Origin: Agrobacterium leguminum
GTDB taxonomy: Bacteria > Pseudomonadota > Alphaproteobacteria > Rhizobiales > Rhizobiaceae
Reading direction: 5' to 3'
DNA: 64,000 nucleotides
Assembly: GCF_015704895.1 (NCBI RefSeq)
Contig: NZ_JADQWB010000002.1
Location: 310,001 to 374,000 of the forward strand
The notes under the pieces are model-generated. The model searched no databases. It was given only the letters and a program-made list of their open reading frames with translations, and had not been told where the DNA came from. The translations under genes were made by a program, and so were the position numbers. Below are positions 8,713-18,655 of this stretch, piece after piece; position 1 is the first letter of the stretch; each line of letters opens with the position of its first letter.

Positions 8713-10263
8713 ATGGCATTGTCTGCCAGCCTTTTGCTGCGTCAAAACCAGTCTCTCGTGATGACACCGCAACTGATGCAGTCCATCCAGCTGCTTCAGA
8801 TGACGCATTTCGAGCTGACGCAGTTCATCGCGCAGGAGGTGGAGCGCAATCCGCTGCTGGAAATTGCGGCAAACGATGGCGATTTGAGCAGCGATGCCCC
8901 GGCAGAGACCGAGAGTTTCGGTGACGCGGACGGCGAAGGCTCGGAGAGATCCGCTACGGTGACGCCCGACAGCGACGACTGGTATGGCGACCGCGCCGCA
9001 AATCTCGGCGAGCAACTGGACACCAGCTTCGAAAACGTCTTTCCCGACGATGCCGAGCCCAGAAAAGCCGATGCGCCCGAACTGGCCGGCCAATGGAAAT
9101 CCATGCCCGGCCAGGAGTCGGGGGAAAGTTACGATCTCGACGATTTCGTCGCGGCCAGACAGAGCCTCAGCGACCATCTCAATCAGCAGCTGCCGCTCGC
9201 CATATCCGCCGCCGAAGACCGAATGATCGCCGATGCGCTGATCGGCCAGCTTGACGAGACCGGCTATATTGCGGCGGATGCGGTCGACGACGTCGCCGAA
9301 CGGCTGGGCGCGGCCCCGTCGACGGTCGAGCACGTTCTGAAGACGCTTCAGGGTTTCGATCCACCGGGTGTATTTTCCCGTTCCTTAAGCGAATGTCTGG
9401 CGATCCAGCTTGCCCAGAAGGACCGGCTCGACCCGGCCATGCGGGCTTTCGTCGACAATCTGGAACTTCTGGCGAAACGCGACTTCGCCTCCCTTAAAAA
9501 AATCTGCGGCGTCGATGAGGAAGATCTCCTCGACATGCTGGCGGAAATCCGCACGCTCAACCCCCGCCCCGGCGCGGGTTACGATTCGATGGTTTCGGAG
9601 ACCATCGTTCCCGACATTATCGTTCGTCCCTCCTCCACCGGCGGCTGGCTGGTGGAAATCAATCCCGAGACGCTGCCGCGCGTGCTTATCAACCAGAGTT
9701 ATTTCGCCGAGGTGTCGAAACATAAGGCGCGTGCAGGCGAGGATCAGGATTTCCTGACTGAGTGCATGCAGACGGCGCATTGGCTGACCCGCAGCCTCGA
9801 TCAGCGCGCCCGGACAATCATGAAGGTGGCGACGGAAATCGTGCGCCAGCAGGACGCCTTTCTCGTCAATGGCGTAGATCATCTGCGCCCGCTGAACCTC
9901 AAGACGGTGGCCGACGCCATCAAGATGCACGAATCCACCGTCAGCCGGGTGACATCGAAAAAATACATGCTGACGCCGCGCGGTCTGTTCGAGCTGAAAT
10001 ATTTCTTCAGCGTGTCGATCAGCGCCGTGGAAGGCGGAGACAGCCATTCGGCGGAAGCGGTGCGCCACCGCATCAAGGCCATGATCGCGCAGGAGGCCGC
10101 CGAGGCGGTTCTTTCAGACGATGATATCGTCGACAATCTGAAAAAGAGCGGCATCGATATCGCCCGCCGCACCGTCGCCAAATATCGCGAGGCGATGAAC
10201 ATCCCCTCCTCCGTGCAGAGACGTCGGGAAAAGAAGGCGATGGCCAAGCTGCCCGCCTTCTGA
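8713..10263 (+). CDS. rpoN: RNA polymerase sigma-54 factor RpoN
   Basis: Alternative sigma factor for -24/-12 promoters, used for nitrogen, dicarboxylate and other functions with AAA+ activators. The 516-residue product has the glutamine-rich region I (LLLRQNQSLVMTPQLMQSIQ), an acidic variable region II (about 55-150), a core-binding region, an HTH (TVADAIKMHESTVSR) and the C-terminal RpoN box ARRTVAKYREAMNI. GGGGAG lies 13 bases before the ATG, longer than ideal. Its position between lptB and hpf-ptsN is the classic proteobacterial rpoN neighbourhood. Confidence 0.98.
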   Translation: MALSASLLLRQNQSLVMTPQLMQSIQLLQMTHFELTQFIAQEVERNPLLEIAANDGDLSSDAPAETESFGDADGEGSERSATVTPDSDDWYGDRAANLGEQLDTSFENVFPDDAEPRKADAPELAGQWKSMPGQESGESYDLDDFVAARQSLSDHLNQQLPLAISAAEDRMIADALIGQLDETGYIAADAVDDVAERLGAAPSTVEHVLKTLQGFDPPGVFSRSLSECLAIQLAQKDRLDPAMRAFVDNLELLAKRDFASLKKICGVDEEDLLDMLAEIRTLNPRPGAGYDSMVSETIVPDIIVRPSSTGGWLVEINPETLPRVLINQSYFAEVSKHKARAGEDQDFLTECMQTAHWLTRSLDQRARTIMKVATEIVRQQDAFLVNGVDHLRPLNLKTVADAIKMHESTVSRVTSKKYMLTPRGLFELKYFFSVSISAVEGGDSHSAEAVRHRIKAMIAQEAAEAVLSDDDIVDNLKKSGIDIARRTVAKYREAMNIPSSVQRRREKKAMAKLPAF

Positions 10264-10306
10264 GGGGCGGCCGCGATCACGTTTATGGCGGTTTTTTGCC
10301 GCACCA

Positions 10307-10335
10307 TTGACTCTTGCCACGGCAAGGGCTAGAAG
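10307..10335 (+). promoter_or_regulatory. Candidate housekeeping promoter for hpf-ptsN
   Basis: TTGACT at 10307-10312 and TAGAAG at 10330-10335 are separated by exactly 17 bases. They sit in the 234-bp gap between rpoN and hpf, about 160 bases before the hpf start. The -35 is near consensus and the -10 is moderate. This would let hpf and ptsN be expressed independently of rpoN. Confidence 0.4.
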
Positions 10336-10497
10336 CCCGCCGCACACGTCAGCAAGGTCATTTGTAACGGATTCATCTCCACCGTCCATGGGCGTAAAAT
10401 TCGAATGAGGGCTTTTTAAGGTCTTCGAAACGCTTGGATGCGCGCGCGGCTTGACGTAAGCTGGTACTCGCAAATCACTACAAAAAGGAAAATTTCC

Positions 10498-11070
10498 ATG
10501 AGTGTGCGTGTATCTGGTAAACATATGGAGATCGGTGAATCTTTCCGTCAGCGGATCGAGGACAATATAGGTCTGGCGGTTACCAAATACTTCGATGGGG
10601 GGTATTCAGGCCAGGTGACCGTGGAGAAGTCCGGATCGCGTTTTGCCGCGGACTGCAAGCTGCATCTCGATACCGGCGTTGTATTGCATGCGGCGGGTCA
10701 GGCAAATGATCCGCAGGCGAGCTTCGATGCCGCCGCAGAGCGGATCGAGAAGCGCCTGCGCCGCTACAAGCGCAAGCTTAAGGACCACCACAATGGTGCG
10801 AATGGCGTGTCGCAGGAAATCGCCTATACGGTGATGGATGCTATTCCCGATGAGGACCACGAGGTTCCTGAAGATTACGCACCCACCATCGTAGCGGAGA
10901 GTTCTAAACAGATTAAGACAATGTCCGTCGCCAGCGCCGTGATGGCGCTCGACATGACGGACGAACCGGTTCTGCTGTTCCGCAGCCCGGGCAAGGAATA
11001 TCTCAACATCGTTTACCGGCGTCATGACGGCAATATTGGCTGGATCGACGCGGAAACGATCAAGAGCTGA
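10498..11070 (+). CDS. hpf: Ribosome hibernation promoting factor, long form
   Basis: Ribosome-associated protein that pairs and inactivates 70S ribosomes in stationary phase. The 190-residue product has an N-terminal S30AE domain (about 1-110; SVRVSGKHMEIGESFRQ) and a C-terminal dimerisation domain (about 130-190) with FRSPGKEYLNIVYRRHDGNIGWI. This is the long HPf that makes 100S dimers directly. The start at 10498 has AAGGAAAA upstream and is preferred over an in-frame ATG at 10438, which adds an unconserved extension. Confidence 0.93.
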   Translation: MSVRVSGKHMEIGESFRQRIEDNIGLAVTKYFDGGYSGQVTVEKSGSRFAADCKLHLDTGVVLHAAGQANDPQASFDAAAERIEKRLRRYKRKLKDHHNGANGVSQEIAYTVMDAIPDEDHEVPEDYAPTIVAESSKQIKTMSVASAVMALDMTDEPVLLFRSPGKEYLNIVYRRHDGNIGWIDAETIKS

Positions 11071-11152
11071 ACAGTCTGACAAGACGTGGGAGGCAGAGCG
11101 CGAAAGTGCATCTGCCTCCTGCATCGTCTCGATGGCATGAAGGAAAAAGAGA

Positions 11153-11614
11153 ATGGCGTTGGCAGATTTGCTGCAACAAGATGCGATTATTCCCGCCCTC
11201 AAGGTGAATTCCAAAAAGCAGTTGCTTCAGGAGCTGGCCGCAAAGGCAGCCAGAATTACCGGAGTCTCGGAACGGGAAGTTTTCGACGTCATCCTCCAGC
11301 GTGAGAAACTCGGCTCCACCGGTGTGGGCCACGGCATCGCCATTCCGCATGGCAAGCTCAACAGCATCCATCAGATCACCGGCGTCTTCGCACGCCTTGA
11401 AACACCGGTCGATTTCGAAGCGCTGGACGACCAGCCGGTCGATCTGGTTTTCCTGCTGCTCGCGCCCGAGGGCGCCGGCGCGGATCACCTGAAGGCGTTG
11501 TCCAGAATTGCACGCGCCCTGCGCGACCCTGAACTGGTCGCCAAGCTGCGCGCCACCGATTCCGACACCGCAATCTACGCTTTCCTCAATCAGGAGCAGG
11601 CGACGGCTGCTTGA
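11153..11614 (+). CDS. ptsN: PTS IIA-like nitrogen regulatory protein EIIA-Ntr
   Basis: Phosphoacceptor of the nitrogen phosphotransferase system, a regulator rather than a sugar transporter. It is 153 residues with the PTS EIIA type 2 fold. The phosphorylated histidine lies in GVGHGIAIPHGK (second His). AAGGAAAAAGAGA precedes the ATG. It closes the rpoN-hpf-ptsN run and is followed by a strong terminator. No HPr-kinase or rapZ homologue is next to it, unlike the enterobacterial rpoN operon. Confidence 0.95.
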   Translation: MALADLLQQDAIIPALKVNSKKQLLQELAAKAARITGVSEREVFDVILQREKLGSTGVGHGIAIPHGKLNSIHQITGVFARLETPVDFEALDDQPVDLVFLLLAPEGAGADHLKALSRIARALRDPELVAKLRATDSDTAIYAFLNQEQATAA

Positions 11615-11646
11615 TCGCAGGCTAACTCCCTCAGTTTAACGGCAAT

Positions 11647-11675
11647 AAAAAACGCGCCCTGAAGGCGCGTTTTTT
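11647..11675. terminator. Bidirectional terminator between ptsN and grpE
   Basis: AAAAAACGCGCC at 11647-11658 and GGCGCGTTTTTT at 11664-11675 form a perfect 12-bp stem with a five-base loop. U-tracts on both sides serve the converging ptsN and grpE messages. Confidence 0.9.
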
Positions 11676-11695
11676 ATGACGTAAGGATAGATGCC

Positions 11696-12331
11696 TTACG
11701 CGTCCTTTTCATTGAGAGACGAGGTGCCCGGCTCGGCCGATGCGGCAACTTCCGCCTTCGGGCCGCCCTTGGCGACGCCGACCATTGCCGGGCGCAGGAC
11801 GCGGTCGCCGATGGTGAAACCGGCCTGAACCACCTGCAGCACGGTATTGTTTGGAACTGCCGGATTCGGAATTTCGAACATGGCCTGATGGAAATTCGGG
11901 TCGAACTTCTGGCCTTCGGCATCGATCTTCTTCACGCCGTGGCGTTCCAGCGTCGACAGCATCGAACGTTCCGTCATCTCGACGCCTTCGATCAAACCGT
12001 TGAGACCGGCTTCGCCATTGGTCTTGAGTTCATCGGGAATGGCTTCAAGCGCGCGGCGAAGATTATCGGAAACGGCGAGCATATCGCGCGCGAAACCAGC
12101 GAGCGAATAGGCTTTCGCATCCTTGACATCGCGTTCCGTGCGACGGCGAAGATTGTCCATTTCGGCCGCAAGGCGCAGGAACTTGTCACGCAGGTCGGCA
12201 TTTTCAGCCTTCAGCAGCTCGACCGGATCGGGTTCGGCAGCGTCAATCGGCTCTTCCCCGGCGAGCGCGGGTTCGACAAACTCTTCGGCGACGTCCGCGT
12301 CAGGTCCGGGCTTTTTTGTATCGTCGGTCAT
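11696..12331 (-). CDS. grpE: Co-chaperone GrpE
   Basis: Nucleotide exchange factor of DnaK. The 211-residue product has an acidic N-terminus (about 1-55), a long coiled-coil helix (about 56-115, [26 protein letters not shown]) and the C-terminal beta domain ending in [12 protein letters not shown]. The ATG at 12331 has GGAGA upstream; an upstream in-frame start at 12388 adds non-conserved sequence. It lies 112 bases downstream of hrcA on the same strand, the known hrcA-grpE arrangement of Agrobacterium. Confidence 0.96.
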   Translation of the reverse strand: MTDDTKKPGPDADVAEEFVEPALAGEEPIDAAEPDPVELLKAENADLRDKFLRLAAEMDNLRRRTERDVKDAKAYSLAGFARDMLAVSDNLRRALEAIPDELKTNGEAGLNGLIEGVEMTERSMLSTLERHGVKKIDAEGQKFDPNFHQAMFEIPNPAVPNNTVLQVVQAGFTIGDRVLRPAMVGVAKGGPKAEVAASAEPGTSSLNEKDA

Positions 12332-12443
12332 GACGTTCTCCAAATTTGAATATGTTGGTTGCGCCCGATATCGAGCTTTGACGGGCAAAAATCAAGGCTT
12401 GCGGCGAAAAGCTTGCCGCATTCCCTGACCTTGCGGGTCTGTC

Positions 12444-13535
12444 CTATCTCTGCTTGCGGGAAAGGCGGGCCATGATCTGCGCCGTGTAATCCACCATCGG
12501 CACGATACGGGCGTAATTCAGCCGGGTCGGGCCAATGACGCCGACCGCACCCACGACCCGATTGTCCTCGTCGCGATAGGGCGCGACGATCAGCGACGAA
12601 CCGGACAGGGAAAACAGCTTGTTTTCCGAGCCGATGAAAATCCTGACCCCCGAGCCACTTTCGGCGAGATTGAGGATTTCGATGAGATTTTCCTTGCGCT
12701 CCAGGTCGTCGAACAGCAGGCGCACCCGATCGATATCTTCCTCACCGGCGAGACCTTCGAGCAGGTTGGAGCGACCGCGAACGATGAGACGGCCGAGCTT
12801 GCCCTCCTCATTGTCTCCCGCCCATACCGCCAGACCACGCTCCACTAGGTCCTGCGCCAATATGCCGAGTTCCGATTGCAGTTCCGCCCGCTGCGTCTGG
12901 AACTGACCCCGCAACTCGTGCAGCGTCTGACCGGAGAGATGGGCATTGATGAAATTCGCCGCTTCGGTCAATTGCGATGAGGAAATGCCGGCCGGCAATT
13001 CGATGATGCGGTTTTCGACCTGATTGTGGTCGCCCACCAGCACGGCGAGCGCCTTGGTGGGTTCCAGCCTTATGAATTCGACATGCTTCAGGATGACATC
13101 GTTCTTAGCCGTCAATACGAGGCCCGCGCCGCGCGACATGCCGGACAGCATGCGGCTTGCCTCCGTCAAAAGCCCTTCCAGCGACTGTTCGTGGCCGGCG
13201 ACCGGTCCGATCTGGCGATCGATAGTCGCCCTTTCCTCGGCGGGCAGATCACCCACCTGCATGAAGGCGTCAACAAAGAAGCGCAGCCCCGTCTGGGTCG
13301 GCAGGCGACCGGCGCTGATATGTGGCGAATAGATGAGGCCGAGCTCTTCGAGATCGCTCATGACATTGCGGACGGAGGCGGGTGAAAGCGACATCGGCAA
13401 CAACCGCGACAGGCTGCGCGATCCGAGCGGCTCGCCCGTATCGAGATAACCTTCGACGATGCGCCGGAAAATTTCCCGAGACCGTTCATCCAGCAGCGAT
13501 GCCTGATCTTTTGATAGCGGTGCGGAAAAACCCAT
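12444..13535 (-). CDS. hrcA: Heat-inducible transcription repressor HrcA
   Basis: Repressor that binds CIRCE elements (for example at groESL) and is released by heat. The 363-residue product has an N-terminal winged helix (about 1-90; [20 protein letters not shown]) and a GAF-like dimerisation domain ending in [24 protein letters not shown] 13535 gives the family length; the open frame extends upstream into the promoter region without conservation. No CIRCE inverted repeat is visible in this window, so HrcA does not appear to regulate its own gene through that site. Confidence 0.96.
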   Translation of the reverse strand: MGFSAPLSKDQASLLDERSREIFRRIVEGYLDTGEPLGSRSLSRLLPMSLSPASVRNVMSDLEELGLIYSPHISAGRLPTQTGLRFFVDAFMQVGDLPAEERATIDRQIGPVAGHEQSLEGLLTEASRMLSGMSRGAGLVLTAKNDVILKHVEFIRLEPTKALAVLVGDHNQVENRIIELPAGISSSQLTEAANFINAHLSGQTLHELRGQFQTQRAELQSELGILAQDLVERGLAVWAGDNEEGKLGRLIVRGRSNLLEGLAGEEDIDRVRLLFDDLERKENLIEILNLAESGSGVRIFIGSENKLFSLSGSSLIVAPYRDEDNRVVGAVGVIGPTRLNYARIVPMVDYTAQIMARLSRKQR

Positions 13536-13571
13536 TTCGTCCGTTCTTTGTCGTTCAAACCAGCTCGCATC

Positions 13572-13599
13572 AATATAATGCGTTGCAACGCCGGGGCAA
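13572..13599 (-). promoter_or_regulatory. Candidate hrcA promoter with 12-bp palindrome, overlapping a plus-strand -10
   Basis: On the minus strand, TTGCCC (13599-13594) and TATATT (13577-13572) are 16 bases apart. The spacer contains the perfect palindrome GCGTTGCAACGC (13580-13591). On the plus strand the same AT core reads TATAAT (13574-13579), a consensus -10 toward rph, though with a poor -35. The palindrome is placed where a repressor could block entry. hrcA-grpE is known to be heat-induced in Agrobacterium; the factor using this site is inference. Confidence 0.4.
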
Positions 13600-13670
13600 A
13601 ATGGAAATTGGCTTTGCAAAAGCCCGGACCTCGCCTTAGAAGGCAGGGACCAACATGGAGAGTGGATCAT

Positions 13671-14387
13671 ATGCGGCCTTCAGGCAGAAAAACCGACCAG
13701 ATGCGCAAGGTTTCCTTCGAGCGCAATTTCTCGAAACATGCCGAAGGTTCCTGTCTCGTGAAATTCGGCGACACGCATGTGCTCGTCACCGCAAGCCTTG
13801 AAGAAAAGACGCCGCCGTGGCTGCGCAACAGCGGCAAGGGCTGGGTCACCGCCGAATATGGCATGCTGCCGCGCTCCACCCATGAGCGCATGAAGCGCGA
13901 AGCCGCTTCCGGCAAGCAGGGCGGCCGCACGCAGGAAATCCAGCGCCTCATCGGCCGTTCGCTGCGCGCCGTCGTCGATCTGCAGGCGCTGGGTGAGCGC
14001 CAGATCAGCATCGACTGCGACGTGATCCAGGCCGATGGCGGCACCCGCACCGCCTCCATCACCGGCGCGTGGATTGCGCTCCACGATTGTCTGAAATGGA
14101 TGGAAACCCGCAACATGATCAAGGTCGAGAAGGTTCTGAAGGACCATATCGCCGCGATCTCCTGCGGCATCTTCGCCAACCAGCCGGTGATCGATCTCGA
14201 TTATCTCGAGGATTCCTCCGCCGAGACCGATGCAAATTTCGTCATCACCGGCTCCGGCGGCATCGTCGAGGTTCAGGGCACGGCGGAAGGCGCGCCCTTC
14301 TCCGAGGAAGAATTCCTGACGCTGCTCGGTCTTGCCAAGGCCGGTTGCAGCGAACTGGTCGCCCTTCAGAAACAGGCGATCGCCTGA
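13671..14387 (+). CDS. rph: Ribonuclease PH
   Basis: Phosphorolytic 3'-5' exoribonuclease that trims tRNA 3' ends. The 238-residue product starts [12 protein letters not shown] and carries the family signatures [17 protein letters not shown] and [17 protein letters not shown], with phosphate-binding Arg in GRSLRA. The ATG at 13671 has GGAGAG upstream. It is divergent from hrcA and followed after 17 bases by rdgB, so the two appear to share a message. Confidence 0.97.
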   Translation: MRPSGRKTDQMRKVSFERNFSKHAEGSCLVKFGDTHVLVTASLEEKTPPWLRNSGKGWVTAEYGMLPRSTHERMKREAASGKQGGRTQEIQRLIGRSLRAVVDLQALGERQISIDCDVIQADGGTRTASITGAWIALHDCLKWMETRNMIKVEKVLKDHIAAISCGIFANQPVIDLDYLEDSSAETDANFVITGSGGIVEVQGTAEGAPFSEEEFLTLLGLAKAGCSELVALQKQAIA

Positions 14388-14404
14388 GCCGACAGGAAAG
14401 CACC

Positions 14405-15049
14405 ATGCGCAAGCTCGATACCAGAACGATCGTCGTCGCCAGCCATAACAAGGGCAAGATCGCCGAAATCGCCGATCTGATCGGGCCTTTCGGCTTCTCC
14501 GCCAAGTCGGCGGCGGAACTGAATTTCGAAGAGCCGGATGAGACGGGTACGACCTTCGAGGAAAATGCCGCCATCAAGGCGCTTGCCTCCGCGAAGGCAT
14601 CGGGTCTTCCGGCTTTGTCCGACGATTCCGGTCTGGTCATCGATGCGCTGGATGGTGCGCCGGGTGTCTATACCGCCAATTGGGCGGAAACGGCCGATGG
14701 CACGCGCGACTTCGCCATGGCGATGCAAAAGGTCGAGGATGCGCTGGCCGAGCGTGGCGCATCGAAGCCGGAAGACCGCACCGGGCGCTTCGTCAGCGTG
14801 CTGTGCCTCGCCTGGCCGGATGGGCATCTCGAATATTTCCGCGGCGAGGTGGAAGGCACGGTGGTGTGGCCGCCGCGCGGAACGAGCGGTTTCGGTTACG
14901 ATCCGGTCTTCAAACCGGAAGGATACGACACCACATTCGGCGAGATGAGCGCGGATGAAAAACACGGCTGGAAACATGGCGACGCCTTCGCGCTTTCGCA
15001 CCGTGCCCGGGCGTTTAAAAAATTCGTAGAAACCTGCCTGGAGGCATGA
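14405..15049 (+). CDS. rdgB: XTP/dITP diphosphatase (non-canonical purine NTP pyrophosphatase)
   Basis: House-cleaning enzyme that hydrolyses ITP, dITP and XTP to monophosphates. The 214-residue product begins with the nucleotide-binding [10 protein letters not shown] (about 13-22). The catalytic LSDDSGL and the specificity loop [11 protein letters not shown] follow, and the C-terminal LSHRARAF completes the HAM1/RdgB signature. It overlaps hemW by 4 bp (ATGA). The rph-rdgB-hemW order is common in alphaproteobacteria. Confidence 0.97.
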   Translation: MRKLDTRTIVVASHNKGKIAEIADLIGPFGFSAKSAAELNFEEPDETGTTFEENAAIKALASAKASGLPALSDDSGLVIDALDGAPGVYTANWAETADGTRDFAMAMQKVEDALAERGASKPEDRTGRFVSVLCLAWPDGHLEYFRGEVEGTVVWPPRGTSGFGYDPVFKPEGYDTTFGEMSADEKHGWKHGDAFALSHRARAFKKFVETCLEA

Positions 15050-16254
15050 ACCCGATGGTCGGGGAGCATCAACTTTCTGCCCCCGGCGCGTCGCTTCTGC
15101 CGGATACGGGCGATCCCGGTTTCGGGATCTATCTGCATTGGCCCTTCTGTGCGGCCAAATGTCCCTATTGCGATTTCAACAGCCATGTCCGTCACCGGCC
15201 GGTGGATCAGGAACGGTTTACGGCGGCCTTTCTCCGTGAAATGGAACATATGCGGACGCTGAGCGGCCCGCGTGTCGTGACCAGCATCTTCATGGGCGGC
15301 GGCACGCCATCGCTAATGGACCCGCAGACGGTCGCAGCACTTCTCGATGGCGTCTCGCGCTTCTGGCATGTGCCGGATGGTATCGAGATCACCATGGAAG
15401 CCAATCCTTCCAGCGTCGAGGCGGAGCGTTTTCGCGGTTACCGCGCGGCGGGCGTCAACCGTGTCTCGCTCGGCGTGCAGGCGCTGAACGACCGCGACCT
15501 GAAGTTCCTTGGCCGCCTGCATGATGTTGCCGATGCCTTGAAGGCCATCCGGCTGGCGCGGGAGATTTTTCCGCGCATGTCCTTCGATCTCATCTATGCG
15601 CGCCCGAACCAGACGGTGGCCGAATGGGACGCCGAGCTGAAAGAGGCTGTCTCCTACGCGGTTGACCATCTGTCGCTCTATCAGCTGACCATCGAGGAAG
15701 GCACACCCTTCTACGGGCTGCACAAGGCCGGCAAGCTCATCGTGCCGGATGGCGAACATTCGGCCGTGCTTTATGAGGCGACGCAGGAAATCACCGAGCG
15801 TTACGGCATGCCGGCCTATGAGGTTTCCAACCATGCCCGGCCCGGCGCTGAAAGCCGCCACAACCTGACCTACTGGCGTTATGGCGATTATGCCGGCATC
15901 GGCCCCGGCGCGCATGGACGCCTGACGAGAGGCGCTTCCAAGCTCGCAACCGCCACCGAGCGCCACCCGGAAAACTGGCTCGAAACCGTTGAGCGGGAAG
16001 GCCACGGCATGGTCGATCAGGAGTTGCTCGGCGTCGATGAACAGGCCGATGAATTGCTGCTGATGGGCCTTCGCCTGCGCGAAGGCATCGATCTCGCCCG
16101 CTGGAGCGATCTTTCCGGCCGCGATCTCGACCCGGAGAAGGAGGAATTCCTCCTCCAGCACGGTTTCGTGGAGAGGCTCGGCAATTCCCGCCTGCGCTGC
16201 ACGCCGTCCGGCATGCTTATTCTGGACGCGGTGGTGGCCGATCTCGCCTGCTGA
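15046..16254 (+). CDS. hemW: Radical SAM heme chaperone HemW (formerly HemN-like coproporphyrinogen oxidase)
   Basis: Radical SAM protein expected to bind and transfer heme rather than act as the anaerobic coproporphyrinogen oxidase. The 402-residue product has the 4Fe-4S motif in [10 protein letters not shown] near residue 42, the GGGTPS SAM motif and a HemN C-terminal domain (about 300-400). It lacks the longer N-terminus of true HemN. Translation is coupled to rdgB by a 4-bp overlap. The function is assigned by family, and older annotations call this gene hemN. Confidence 0.9.
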   Translation: MNPMVGEHQLSAPGASLLPDTGDPGFGIYLHWPFCAAKCPYCDFNSHVRHRPVDQERFTAAFLREMEHMRTLSGPRVVTSIFMGGGTPSLMDPQTVAALLDGVSRFWHVPDGIEITMEANPSSVEAERFRGYRAAGVNRVSLGVQALNDRDLKFLGRLHDVADALKAIRLAREIFPRMSFDLIYARPNQTVAEWDAELKEAVSYAVDHLSLYQLTIEEGTPFYGLHKAGKLIVPDGEHSAVLYEATQEITERYGMPAYEVSNHARPGAESRHNLTYWRYGDYAGIGPGAHGRLTRGASKLATATERHPENWLETVEREGHGMVDQELLGVDEQADELLLMGLRLREGIDLARWSDLSGRDLDPEKEEFLLQHGFVERLGNSRLRCTPSGMLILDAVVADLAC

Positions 16255-16298
16255 CGCCAGCCTCCACCCGGCTTTAGCCATATAAACAAGACGACAAT

Positions 16299-16326
16299 AA
16301 AAAAGCGGCCCGAAGGCCGCTTTTTT
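16299..16326. terminator. Bidirectional terminator between hemW and dnaA
   Basis: AAAAAAGCGGCC and GGCCGCTTTTTT form a 12-bp stem with the CGAA tetraloop. It ends on the first base of the dnaA stop codon and serves both converging genes. Confidence 0.92.
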
Positions 16327-17885
16327 CATGCGTTGTTTTCGTTGATCAGGCGTTTCAACAGCTCAACCTCATGGCCGAGCTTGGTGTCGCCGGAAATCAG
16401 TTCCTCGATCTTGCGCACGGCATGCAGAACCGTGGTGTGATCGCGACCGCCGAAACGGCGACCGATCTCGGGGAAAGACCGCGGCGTCAGCATCTTGGCC
16501 AGATACATGGCGATCTGGCGCGGCTTGACGATGACACGGGTACGGCGGTTGGACACCAGCTCCTGTCGCGACACATTATAGTGCTTGGCGACGATGCGCT
16601 GAATATCCTCGATGCGTACACGCTTGGCCTCACCCGTCCCGACGAGATGCGACAGCAGCTCATCGACACGATCAACCGAGAGGTTCGGCTCGAAGGAGCG
16701 ACGGAACATCAGCTGGTTGAAGGCACCTTCCAGTTCGCGTCCGCTTGCCGTCACGCTCTTGGCCACATGGGTCAGGATTTCATCCGAAATCTCGAAGGAC
16801 GGATCGTCCTGACGTGCCGAGCCGAGGCGGCGGTTGAGCATTTCATAGCGCATGTCATAGTCGGGACCTTCGATCTCGATGGCCATGCCGCCCTGAAGAC
16901 GGGAACGGACACGCGGATCGAGCGATTCCAGCTCCCACGGCGCGCGGTCAGCCGCAACCACGACCTGCTTGGCGCTGTCGAGCAGCATGTTGAGCAGATG
17001 GCAGAATTCGTGCTGGATCATCTTGCCCTGCAGGAACTGCATGTCATCGATGACGAGCAGGTCGATATTGCGCAGCGTGTCCTTCAAAGTCAGCGCGTCA
17101 TTGTCGCGGATCGCGGTTGCGAAACGCCACATGAAATATTCGGCCGTCAGATAGACCACGCGCGGATTGCGCGGGCTGTCGATGGCGGCATTGGCGATTG
17201 CCTGCAGAAGATGCGTCTTGCCGAGGCCGACACCCGCATGGATGAACAGCGGGTTGAAGCGCACGGCGCCGGCACCGGCTTCGGCGATCGTCTTTGCCGC
17301 CGCAAGCGCGACGCGGTTGGACGAGCCTTCGACAAAGGTATCGAAGGTGAAACGTGTGTCGAGCGGCGAACCGAACAACGGCCCGGAACCGCCCTGACGC
17401 AGGGTCGCCTGCGAAGCCGCAGGCTGTGCGGCAGGCGTCGCGGGCTGGGACGGAATGAAGGACTTGTTACGCTGAACCGCGCCGACTTCCGGAACGGGCT
17501 GCGCCCTTTCCTCGGTCTGAGCCGGACGGACCGGACGGCTGGCCGAGCGGACCAGAATCTCCACCTTCAGCACATCCGGATCCTCGCTCTGGACGAGGTT
17601 CGTGATCAGATCCATGTAACGGTTGTTGATCCAGGACTTCAGAAAAGTCGTCGGAACGGTGAAACGGACGACGCTTTTCGAAACGGAATGGAGTTTGAGC
17701 CGTGCAAACCAGCTTGCATAGACCTCCGGACCAACCTGTGCCTTGAGCCGCGCGCTAAAACGTTCAAACAGCGCATCGTGCGTCATTGCCGATTTGTCCC
17801 CTGCCGCATCTGAGCAAGCTGCATCACGCGTCTTTGGTGCGCGGTCCCCATCAGCCACCGCACCCATCGCCAAATTCAATTGCAT
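16326..17885 (-). CDS. dnaA: Chromosomal replication initiator protein DnaA
   Basis: AAA+ initiator that binds DnaA boxes and opens the origin. The 519-residue product has domain I (about 30-110), a Pro/Ala/Gln-rich linker, the AAA+ domain with Walker [11 protein letters not shown] and Walker [11 protein letters not shown], and the C-terminal DNA-binding domain with [20 protein letters not shown] chose ATG 17885 because AAAGG precedes it; ATG 17912 and ATG 17786 are in frame. dnaN is 24 kb away and not cotranscribed, as is usual in this group. The 770-bp upstream region is unusually rich in methylation sites. Confidence 0.97.
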   Translation of the reverse strand: MQLNLAMGAVADGDRAPKTRDAACSDAAGDKSAMTHDALFERFSARLKAQVGPEVYASWFARLKLHSVSKSVVRFTVPTTFLKSWINNRYMDLITNLVQSEDPDVLKVEILVRSASRPVRPAQTEERAQPVPEVGAVQRNKSFIPSQPATPAAQPAASQATLRQGGSGPLFGSPLDTRFTFDTFVEGSSNRVALAAAKTIAEAGAGAVRFNPLFIHAGVGLGKTHLLQAIANAAIDSPRNPRVVYLTAEYFMWRFATAIRDNDALTLKDTLRNIDLLVIDDMQFLQGKMIQHEFCHLLNMLLDSAKQVVVAADRAPWELESLDPRVRSRLQGGMAIEIEGPDYDMRYEMLNRRLGSARQDDPSFEISDEILTHVAKSVTASGRELEGAFNQLMFRRSFEPNLSVDRVDELLSHLVGTGEAKRVRIEDIQRIVAKHYNVSRQELVSNRRTRVIVKPRQIAMYLAKMLTPRSFPEIGRRFGGRDHTTVLHAVRKIEELISGDTKLGHEVELLKRLINENNA

Positions 17886-18600
17886 ATTGCCGCCTTTCAA
17901 ATTGCCAATCATAGCCTGACGATCAAAGATCGATCGCCAGAGATCCCCCTCGTATATTTTTGCCTCCAGCGTTCCCCTCGAAAGAACGTCAAAGGCGACT
18001 ACTCGTTTGCGAGCCGGTTATCCCATTTCCCTCCCCCTCATGGAGAGGCCTGCGACACGCTAAAACGCTCCTTTCGTTACAACCTTAAGGCGCATTCTTG
18101 AGGACAAAAAACTCCCGCCCGTTCCGGAGACCGAAACGGCACAAAAAGCTCCATGACCTGAAAAAACGGACCCCGAAAGACCCGCCAGCAAGAAGGTGAA
18201 TATCGTCGATACGATCATCGAGATAATCTGTGGACTGAGATCCGCACCCCTTGTTGAAATGCATTTAGGCAGGATCGTGGGGAGAGATCAATGGCGTTTT
18301 TTCTGCAAAAACTCAGATCGGCCATTGACTCGTAAAGGCCGTTTTGCATCACCGACAAGGTGCGAAGCAGAATCGCTTATGAATCAATGAGATTCAATTT
18401 TGGCAATTTTTGAGAGCTGATTTTGGCAAAAAAATAAAAATCTTCTTGACTCAAAACTAGCCGCGACTTCCGTAGAGAAAGCCCCCGAGTTTTCCAGAGA
18501 CCTCCAGCAAGCTGTTGTTTTTATTGCAAATTTCCTGTCGTCCATCTGACATGCGTTTGTCACGTTACGGCAGCAATGGTTAACGGGCAGTTAGAATCAC
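17886..18600. other. Long intergenic region upstream of dnaA
   Basis: This is the longest gap in the window, between dnaA and the end of rpsT. I see no supported gene in it. It holds a 10-bp direct repeat ATTTTGGCAA (18397-18406 and 18420-18429), the GANTC cluster listed separately, and a near-CtrA site TTAA-N7-TTAG (18580-18594). No TTATCCACA-type DnaA box was found, so it does not look like a replication origin. It must contain the dnaA promoter; I could not place the hexamers. Confidence 0.5.
18327..18598. promoter_or_regulatory. Cluster of six GANTC (CcrM) methylation sites upstream of dnaA
   Basis: GANTC occurs at 18327, 18370, 18381, 18391, 18448 and 18594, six sites in 272 bp. Three of them lie 10-11 bp apart (18370-18395). 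CcrM of alphaproteobacteria methylates GANTC in a cell-cycle-timed way. In Caulobacter the methylation state of the dnaA promoter affects dnaA transcription. All six lie between the rpsT terminator and dnaA. Confidence 0.55.
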
Positions 18601-18630
18601 AAAAAGCCCGGTCAAAAGACCAGGCTTTTT
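18601..18630. terminator. Terminator downstream of rpsT
   Basis: AAAAAGCCCGGTC and GACCAGGCTTTTT pair over 13 bp with one mismatch and an AAAA loop. Flanking AATCACAAA and TTTGTGATT extend the dyad. It follows the rpsT stop on the minus strand by about 25 bases and also has a U-tract on the plus strand. Confidence 0.8.
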
Positions 18631-18655
18631 GAATAATTATTTGTGATTAGCCGGA

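Noticed and set aside
18448-18630. A small RNA from a TTGACT at 18447 to the rpsT terminator
   Set aside because: No acceptable -10 lies 16-18 bases from the TTGACT, and the terminator is explained by rpsT.
17886-18655. Possible chromosomal origin next to dnaA
   Set aside because: No TTATCCACA-type DnaA boxes were found in the gap and no AT-rich unwinding region with them. In this group the origin is usually near hemE, not dnaA. The region is read as dnaA control sequence.
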